A DNA stretch of 64,000 nt, from the NCBI GenBank assembly GCA_934486635.1, contig CAKSPZ010000001.1, forward strand, positions 310,001-374,000, written 5' to 3'. The notes under the pieces are model-generated. The model saw only the letters and a program-made list of their open reading frames with translations, had not been told where the DNA came from and made no database searches. A program made the position numbers and the translations under genes. The DNA is from an uncultured Eubacteriales bacterium (GTDB lineage: Bacteria > Bacillota > Clostridia > Oscillospirales > Acutalibacteraceae). Shown here piece by piece: positions 59,644 through 64,000 of the stretch. Each line of letters begins with the position of its first letter. Position 1 is the first letter of the stretch.

Positions 59644-60093
59644 TTATAAAGATGTTATTAATTTAGGAATAGTTAGAGCAATTTTACCCATTTTCATACC
59701 TGCTCCAGCAGGTAAAAACGAAATTATTATATCTACAACAGTCCAAGCTAATTCAACAGGATTTGGATTACTTACTTTTTCTGCTGCAAGCGAAAGCGCT
59801 TTAGCCATGTTATTCATTTTGGCACCGTTTTTTGTTAATTCTTCTGCGACTTTAATTCCTCTACTACCGGGAATTAATGCAAGAACTAATGTTGACACAG
59901 CCGTCGCTGCAAACGCTGGCCAGGATATTGCCCCAGCACAAGCCATAACATTATATGAGTTTTCGTAGCTTGTTTTAGACTGATTTGAATAGAAATTTAG
60001 TGGATTTAGTAAAATTGAGAATATAAGAATAGTTATTACAAATAAACATTTCAAACGATTTAATGAAAAATTTTTATTTTCTACTTTAAACAC
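59644..60093 (-). CDS. hydrophobic precursor-like protein, candidate circular or membrane-active bacteriocin
   Basis: The 149-residue protein has a secretion-type hydrophobic segment at residues 15-31. After a polar stretch come about 99 residues with two amphipathic-hydrophobic helices and Gly-rich turns: WPAFAATAVSTLVLALIPGSRGIK (broken here at Pro-Gly) and AWTVVDIIISF followed by LPAGAGMKMGK. This, plus a DUF95 gene in the same operon, recalls circular bacteriocins, though the mature part would be longer than usual. GTG at 60093 fits the AGGGGTG site. GTG at 60102 is inside it. Confidence 0.6.
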   Translation of the reverse strand: MFKVENKNFSLNRLKCLFVITILIFSILLNPLNFYSNQSKTSYENSYNVMACAGAISWPAFAATAVSTLVLALIPGSRGIKVAEELTKNGAKMNNMAKALSLAAEKVSNPNPVELAWTVVDIIISFLPAGAGMKMGKIALTIPKLITSL

Positions 60094-60127
60094 AACAAAC
60101 ACCCCTGAATTTTATAAATTAACTTTT

Positions 60128-60155
60128 ATTATAATTCGAGGATAGTTTTTGTCAA
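60128..60155 (-). promoter_or_regulatory. promoter of the bacteriocin-like cassette
   Basis: On the minus strand a perfect TTGACA and a perfect TATAAT are 16 bases apart, about 35 nt before the start codon. A promoter independent of phage late control marks the cassette as a lysogen-expressed cargo unit. Confidence 0.75.
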
Positions 60156-60240
60156 TATTTTACTGGATATAATTTAAAAGTCTCCCAAATCGACAAAAAG
60201 TTTGTTGATATTTCATTAGCTTAGTTAACATTGTTACATT

Positions 60241-60415
60241 GGTGGATTGTACAGACGCATATAGTTCTAATTCAGAATTCTATTTGTCTATAACAAAGGG
60301 CAGCAAATATAAGTTTAATAATTCTAACGCAGAATTAAGCGCAAATTCATCGACAACATTGACGTTTGCAGAACCGATTACAGGTTATGTGAAAATGAAA
60401 AAGGGAACAATTTAA
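60241..60415 (+). pseudogene. 3' fragment of the kelch-repeat tail protein gene
   Basis: The last 58 codons of the gene at 54991-56205, duplicated without its start, beginning inside codon 347. It is a by-product of the repeat and has no ribosome site. Confidence 0.88.
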
Positions 60416-60427
60416 GGAGAGATTATT

Positions 60428-60754
60428 ATGATAAAAATTGAAAAATACACAGGAGAAAAAACATACATGTATCCAAATGGAAGCATTGCAACCCCGGAAA
60501 AGGTCAAGGAGGACTTTCCAGCAATTTTAGTTTATCCTCATATTATTGAAACCGATGAAGCGGGACAAGTCTTGTTTGCAGTAGACAATTTAAGTGCTGT
60601 ACGTACAAATTTAAATATAGACTCGTCCTTGTCGGAAAACGAAGCAATAGCAAAAATTGAAGAAATTAGAAATGCACCGGAGCCGGAACCGGAGGTCTCA
60701 GCAGAAGAACGAACCGCAGCAGCGCTTGAATTTATTGCATTGTCGAATATTTAG
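60428..60754 (+). CDS. 108-residue phage protein of unknown function, copy 2
   Basis: Identical in residues to the protein at 56218-56544, including its ribosome site. It has no fibre gene before it here, so a chaperone role would be idle unless it acts in trans. Expression needs read-through or an unseen promoter, since the upstream cassette is on the other strand. Confidence 0.75.
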   Translation: MIKIEKYTGEKTYMYPNGSIATPEKVKEDFPAILVYPHIIETDEAGQVLFAVDNLSAVRTNLNIDSSLSENEAIAKIEEIRNAPEPEPEVSAEERTAAALEFIALSNI

Positions 60755-60771
60755 AATGGAGGTATCACAAA

Positions 60772-60915
60772 ATGAGTTTTGAAATTATAAAAAAGAATTA
60801 TAATCGAGGTTTATGGACGAAACAAATGGTGAGAAAAGCTGTAGAGAAGAATGTAATTACAGGAGAACAATATGAAGAAATTACAGGCGAAAAGTTTTCT
60901 TTAAAAGAACAATAA
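60772..60915 (+). CDS. XkdX-like small protein, copy 2
   Basis: Same 47 residues as the copy at 56562-56705, with the same GGAGGT site. Kept intact in the duplicated block, which points to a recent event. Confidence 0.83.
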   Translation: MSFEIIKKNYNRGLWTKQMVRKAVEKNVITGEQYEEITGEKFSLKEQ

Positions 60916-61099
60916 ATCTAGTTTTTTACCTATTAATAAGCAGAAAAACACTGCAAGTGATCTCGCACAATAAGTCGCACACAAAGCTAAATTGTATATA
61001 TAAAAATTGCAATTACGAGCCAGACTTCAGGTGGTGCAAGATTAAAGGTTCTTTTGAAGCTTTTCTTCCTCAAAGAAAAGCGTAAAGGAGGAGATTTTT

Positions 61100-61801
61100 A
61101 TGGCAAAAGTATTTTTAGGAGTAGGTCATGGCGGTCGAGATTCGGGAGCTGTAGGGCACTTGATTGAAAAAGATGTTAACTTGGTGGAAGCCTTGGCGTG
61201 CCGAGATTTTTTACAAACACATGGAGTAGAAGTTCTAATGTCAAGAACAAGCGATGAAGATGATCCATTGACGGATGAAATTAAAGAATGTAACGCCTTT
61301 AGCCCAGACTTAGCGATAGATTGTCACAACAATGCCGGTGGCGGTGATGGTTTTGAAGCGTATTATTATTCCGGTGGAGGCAAAAGTAAAATTCTCGCAG
61401 AGAATATTGAAGCTGAGGTTAAAGCAATCGGACAAAATTCAAGAGGCTGTAAAACCCGCATGAACTCTAGTGGTAGAGATTATTTTGGGTTCATCAGGGA
61501 GACAAAATGTCCGGCAGTAATAGTTGAGGGATGCTTCGTCGACAATGTAACCGACGTACAGATTGCAGACACAAAGGAAAAACAAAAAGCCTTTGGGGAG
61601 GCATACGCAAAAGGCATTTTAAGGACACTTGGAATTGAAGTAAAAGAAAATACAGAACAAAATACACCGCAAAATAATTCTAATAAGGAAGAAAAATATT
61701 ATGTTCAAGTCGGAGCTTACGCACAAAAAGAGAACGCTGAGAAACAACTCGAGGATGCGAAAAGCGCCGGATTTACCGACGCTTTTATAAAGCAGTTTTA
61801 G
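61100..61801 (+). CDS. endolysin: amidase with SPOR domain, copy 2
   Basis: All 233 residues match the copy at 56890-57591, so zinc ligands, catalytic Glu and SPOR domain are intact. Two identical endolysins raise gene dose but add no new specificity, as expected for a recombination product rather than selected divergence. Confidence 0.93.
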   Translation: MAKVFLGVGHGGRDSGAVGHLIEKDVNLVEALACRDFLQTHGVEVLMSRTSDEDDPLTDEIKECNAFSPDLAIDCHNNAGGGDGFEAYYYSGGGKSKILAENIEAEVKAIGQNSRGCKTRMNSSGRDYFGFIRETKCPAVIVEGCFVDNVTDVQIADTKEKQKAFGEAYAKGILRTLGIEVKENTEQNTPQNNSNKEEKYYVQVGAYAQKENAEKQLEDAKSAGFTDAFIKQF

Positions 61802-61811
61802 GGGGACTAGT

Positions 61812-62084
61812 ATGGAAAATAAAACGTTTGGAATAGTAACATTTGCAGTTTTAATCGAGGCGATTATTACATATTTTAATGAATTTTATGTGCAAGGCAA
61901 TATCTGCTGGCAAATGCTATTTAGTATGGTTTTAGGCGTAATTATCGCAGTAGCTTACAAACTAGATTTGCCCTCATATTTTAATTTGAGTTCAGATATA
62001 CCATACATAGGTTGCATTTTGACCGGAATTTTACTGTCTCGTGGGTCAAATTATATCTTTGATTTATTAGATAAATTATCTTGA
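61812..62084 (+). CDS. holin, copy 2 with different C-terminus
   Basis: The first 77 residues equal copy 1. The end then reads RGSNYIFDLLDKLS instead of RGSNYMYDLLNKLSL, one residue shorter, with several silent changes. The change point marks where two related sequences were joined. Confidence 0.85.
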   Translation: MENKTFGIVTFAVLIEAIITYFNEFYVQGNICWQMLFSMVLGVIIAVAYKLDLPSYFNLSSDIPYIGCILTGILLSRGSNYIFDLLDKLS

Positions 62085-62091
62085 AAAACTT

Positions 62092-62116
62092 AAAAGCAGC
62101 CAGTTTGGCTGCTTTT
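62092..62116. terminator. terminator between holin copy 2 and the second cargo cassette
   Basis: AAAAGCAGCC and GGCTGCTTTT form a 10-bp stem with a five-base loop and T-rich ends. It is unrelated in sequence to the terminator behind holin copy 1. Confidence 0.85.
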
Positions 62117-62122
62117 ATTATC

Positions 62123-62896
62123 TTATCTTTCAAAATACATTTGCTTATCTTTATTATATTCCATTGAATAATCTGTTATATCAAATTTAATTGAAAAACT
62201 AGGGTCTTTAGGATTATTGTCCCAAGATACAATTAAAATATCGTTATTTAAATATTCTTTATTGGATATCTTATTTTTTAAACTTTCCAGTATTTCCTTG
62301 TAGATTTCTCTATCTGTATCAAGGGCTAAAATATTTTCGTCATTATTCCCCAATAATAAATTAATTAATTTAGTTAAAAGTCCTTTTTCGTCTATAGTAA
62401 GTTTCTCATTTAATAATTTCTTTTTTAAATAATCTACTGCACGAGGAATTGAACCACAAATATATGAAAAAAAATTACGAATAGGTTGAGCGACGTAAAT
62501 TAATCCTCCAGTAGCTACCAATGCTAATAAAGAATGTATATTTTTGCAACTGAAAATTACTTTTAAAAATATTGCAACTGTAGCTGCCCCTGTAACAGTT
62601 ATTGCGGTTGTCTCAGAGTATCGTTTTAAAAGAATTGAAAATTTCTGCGAATTTGTATTTTTTGATTTTTTCTCCAAATAATTAATAAAATCATTTACAC
62701 TTTCATATCTCAAAATGTGTTTTTGACAAGTAGGATTTTTATTAATACAATTGGTCTTATACCAAGTTCTATCAAGTAATTTATCTTCATCATAATAATT
62801 ATGAGATACATCCGGCAAAGCATAAGCATTTAAAGCTATGCTGTTAAGCAACAGTATAGATATTACTGAGATAAATAATTTTTTACACCTCACCAT
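62123..62896 (-). CDS. secreted or membrane-anchored protein, GSIP family member 1
   Basis: The 257-residue protein has a signal peptide (about residues 1-26, ending Leu-Asn-Ala-Tyr-Ala), a central hydrophobic pair (about 97-138) and the segment Cys-Gly-Ser-Ile-Pro-Arg-Ala-Val-Asp-Tyr-Leu. The C-terminal part (NNDILIVSWDNNPKDPSFS) resembles that of the next protein. I recognise no family. The ATG at 62896 overlaps the upstream gene by 14 nt, with AAGGAG 13 bases before it. Confidence 0.72.
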   Translation of the reverse strand: MVRCKKLFISVISILLLNSIALNAYALPDVSHNYYDEDKLLDRTWYKTNCINKNPTCQKHILRYESVNDFINYLEKKSKNTNSQKFSILLKRYSETTAITVTGAATVAIFLKVIFSCKNIHSLLALVATGGLIYVAQPIRNFFSYICGSIPRAVDYLKKKLLNEKLTIDEKGLLTKLINLLLGNNDENILALDTDREIYKEILESLKNKISNKEYLNNDILIVSWDNNPKDPSFSIKFDITDYSMEYNKDKQMYFER

Positions 62897-63794
62897 AAGT
62901 TTCTGATTGCTCCTTTTTATATTGATTTACTTTAGCTTGTAAAGTTTCTTTTAATGAATTAAACTTATTTTCAAATCCTTGCTTTTCTTCGTCAGTGTAG
63001 TTTATTTCATAATGACTAAAACTTGCGACGGATGATGAAGAATTTTTATTTGAATTTGTTACAACAACTAAAGCATCATTATTTTTCCAAAAATTATATT
63101 TAATAAAGGATAAAACTTGTTTAATCGCTGAAAAAGTATTGTCATTATTATTAAAAATGCTTTCATAATCAATTGAATTCATTTTTGGAATAGATCCGGG
63201 TGTTGATGAAAGTACCTTTACCGGAATAACAGTAGCTGAAGCAATTGCTGTATTTTCTATAATTTTTTTCATTGTGTCAATATTAACATTCATATTTAAC
63301 TTTTGATTTACATAATCAACTACCTTTTTAAATTTATATGTATTGGCAATATAGTCGCCAATTTTATTTCGGCCTATTATAGAAAATAATAAAAATCCAG
63401 TACTAGCCATAAGTTTAAGACTGAATTTTGCCCAATTTTTAATTGCGTTTGTTCTTATAGTGTCTAGCTTTTTTCGTGATTCAAAAATTTCTTCTATTTC
63501 CTTTAAAGACATGTAAGGTAATTCAGATATAACTTTTTCTATGTTGTTGTAGTCAGAAACATAGACAGTAAAGTCTGAGTTATAACCGACATTGTTCATC
63601 TTTATGTAATGTTCGCCATTTTTTATTTTATTTGCAGCGTCTTCTTTTGCACAACAAATACTTACAAATTGACCATTACTGTTTTTTTGAGTACAATCTT
63701 CATAACAGTCTGCAGCAGCTGTAAAAATACAGCTGTTTGACAAAATTGAAATGCATAAAAGAACGCTAATAAATCTCTTACTTTTTTTTATCAT
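62883..63794 (-). CDS. secreted or membrane-anchored protein, GSIP family member 2
   Basis: The 303-residue protein has a signal peptide (about 1-28, ending Ala-Ala-Ala), a Cys-rich start (CYEDCTQKN, CCAK), hydrophobic stretches near 124-142 and 188-198, the motif Thr-Pro-Gly-Ser-Ile-Pro, and a C-terminal half with NNDALVVVTNSNKNSSSSVASFS like member 1. CAAAGGAG precedes the ATG. The function is unknown. Cargo roles such as toxin, surface factor or immunity are open. Confidence 0.72.
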   Translation of the reverse strand: MIKKSKRFISVLLCISILSNSCIFTAAADCYEDCTQKNSNGQFVSICCAKEDAANKIKNGEHYIKMNNVGYNSDFTVYVSDYNNIEKVISELPYMSLKEIEEIFESRKKLDTIRTNAIKNWAKFSLKLMASTGFLLFSIIGRNKIGDYIANTYKFKKVVDYVNQKLNMNVNIDTMKKIIENTAIASATVIPVKVLSSTPGSIPKMNSIDYESIFNNNDNTFSAIKQVLSFIKYNFWKNNDALVVVTNSNKNSSSSVASFSHYEINYTDEEKQGFENKFNSLKETLQAKVNQYKKEQSETYGEV

Positions 63795-63833
63795 ATTTTT
63801 CTCCTTTGATTAAAATGGTGGTACTTTGGTATC

Positions 63834-64000
63834 TTATTTATATTCATCATAGTCGTATTTAACATTAATATCTTGTAACAACTTTTTTAAGTTTTCTATA
63901 AGTTCTCTTTTTTTACTTTCACTATCATTTACATTTAGCCCTATATTGCTAAGAGCAACTTGAGTAGGAATACTGCCGTAATTCTCTGGATTTATATTTA
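63834..64000 (-). CDS. GSIP family member 3 (partial, 3' end only)
   Basis: An open frame enters from the right edge and reads Asn-Ile-Asn-Pro-Glu-Asn-Tyr-Gly-Ser-Ile-Pro, then a charged helix (ESKKRELIENLKKLLQDI) to TAA at 63834. The Gly-Ser-Ile-Pro motif and the short gap of 39 nt to member 2 suggest a third gene of the same operon. Confidence 0.65.
   Translation of the reverse strand, partial: NINPENYGSIPTQVALSNIGLNVNDSESKKRELIENLKKLLQDINVKYDYDEYK

Larger units (their letters stand above)
60241..62035 (+). repeat. 1.8-kb direct repeat, copy 2 (lysis block)
   Basis: Matches 56031-57825 at an offset of 4210 bp. The left edge is sharp (GGTGGATTG preceded by T instead of C). At the right edge the first difference is at 62036, followed by several more in the holin end. 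Confidence 0.93.
25876..64000. mobile_element. siphovirus-type prophage or skin-like intervening element (right end not reached)
   Basis: A continuous set of phage modules starts at the cut cotJC gene: serine integrase, replication, restriction cargo, packaging, HK97-type capsid, long-tail genes, lysis, then cargo cassettes. The order and families fit a siphovirus of Firmicutes. Replication and restriction genes use noticeably more G/C-rich codons than the AT-rich host, while the cassettes after 57900 are AT-rich, so the element is a mosaic. No cI-like repressor was found in the part that can be seen. Confidence 0.93.

Overview
The window reads as the chromosome of a low-GC, anaerobic, spore-forming member of the Clostridia. 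It carries an alpha/beta-type small acid-soluble spore protein, the spore-coat manganese catalase cotJC, an arginine deiminase operon, and the Firmicutes order ybeY-dgkA-era-yqzL-recO. I cannot name the genus from the sequence alone.

Bases 1-25460 are host DNA. 1-5657 is a housekeeping run for rRNA maturation, ribosome assembly and recombination (ybeY, dgkA, era, yqzL, recO, mutS2). 5665-8960 holds two tiny ribbon-helix-helix-like genes and a striking 825-residue protein with a Nif11-type double-glycine leader, repeats, coiled coils and polyproline blocks. 9010-15365 is one probable six-gene minus-strand operon: a DUF308 membrane protein, a 2,4-diaminopentanoate-dehydrogenase-like enzyme, arcA, arcB, arcC and a YfcC-type antiporter. 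An NfeD/stomatin pair follows. 16994-23985 holds two divergent fatty-acid or polyketide-type transcription units: accD-accA-fabD-fabG to the left, and acetyltransferase, ketosynthase, Cys-less ketosynthase partner, dehydratase and carrier protein to the right. ComEA, an unknown protein and the spore protein complete the host part.

At about 25880 the minus-strand cotJC gene is cut inside its conserved Glu-Leu-Ala-His-Leu-Glu core. Everything to the right is an integrated siphovirus-type element whose other end lies beyond base 64000. A large serine integrase sits directly at the junction, so precise excision would rebuild cotJC, as for the skin element in sigK. The element has a replication module (Sak-type annealing protein, RusA, SSB, initiator, DnaB), an inserted TipA-like MerR regulator with a textbook 19-bp-spacer promoter, and a restriction block (MmeI-like enzyme, a nuclease with an EVE-like domain, a DUF4268 nuclease). 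The late genes follow in full order: HNH, ParB-methyltransferase, TerS, TerL, portal, protease, capsid, connectors, tail, frameshifted chaperone, tape measure, baseplate, fibres, XkdX, amidase and holin. TerL carries an in-frame amber codon.

The right end is rearranged. A 1.8-kb lysis block (56031-57825) is repeated, apparently identically, at 60241-62035. Each copy is followed by a different minus-strand cargo cassette: first a bacteriocin-like precursor with three membrane proteins including a SpoIIM/DUF95 member, then a row of related secreted proteins sharing a Gly-Ser-Ile-Pro motif. A family of about 65-nt two-part hairpin elements recurs just after stop codons at module borders of the phage. 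Two copies align without gaps and show compensatory stem changes.
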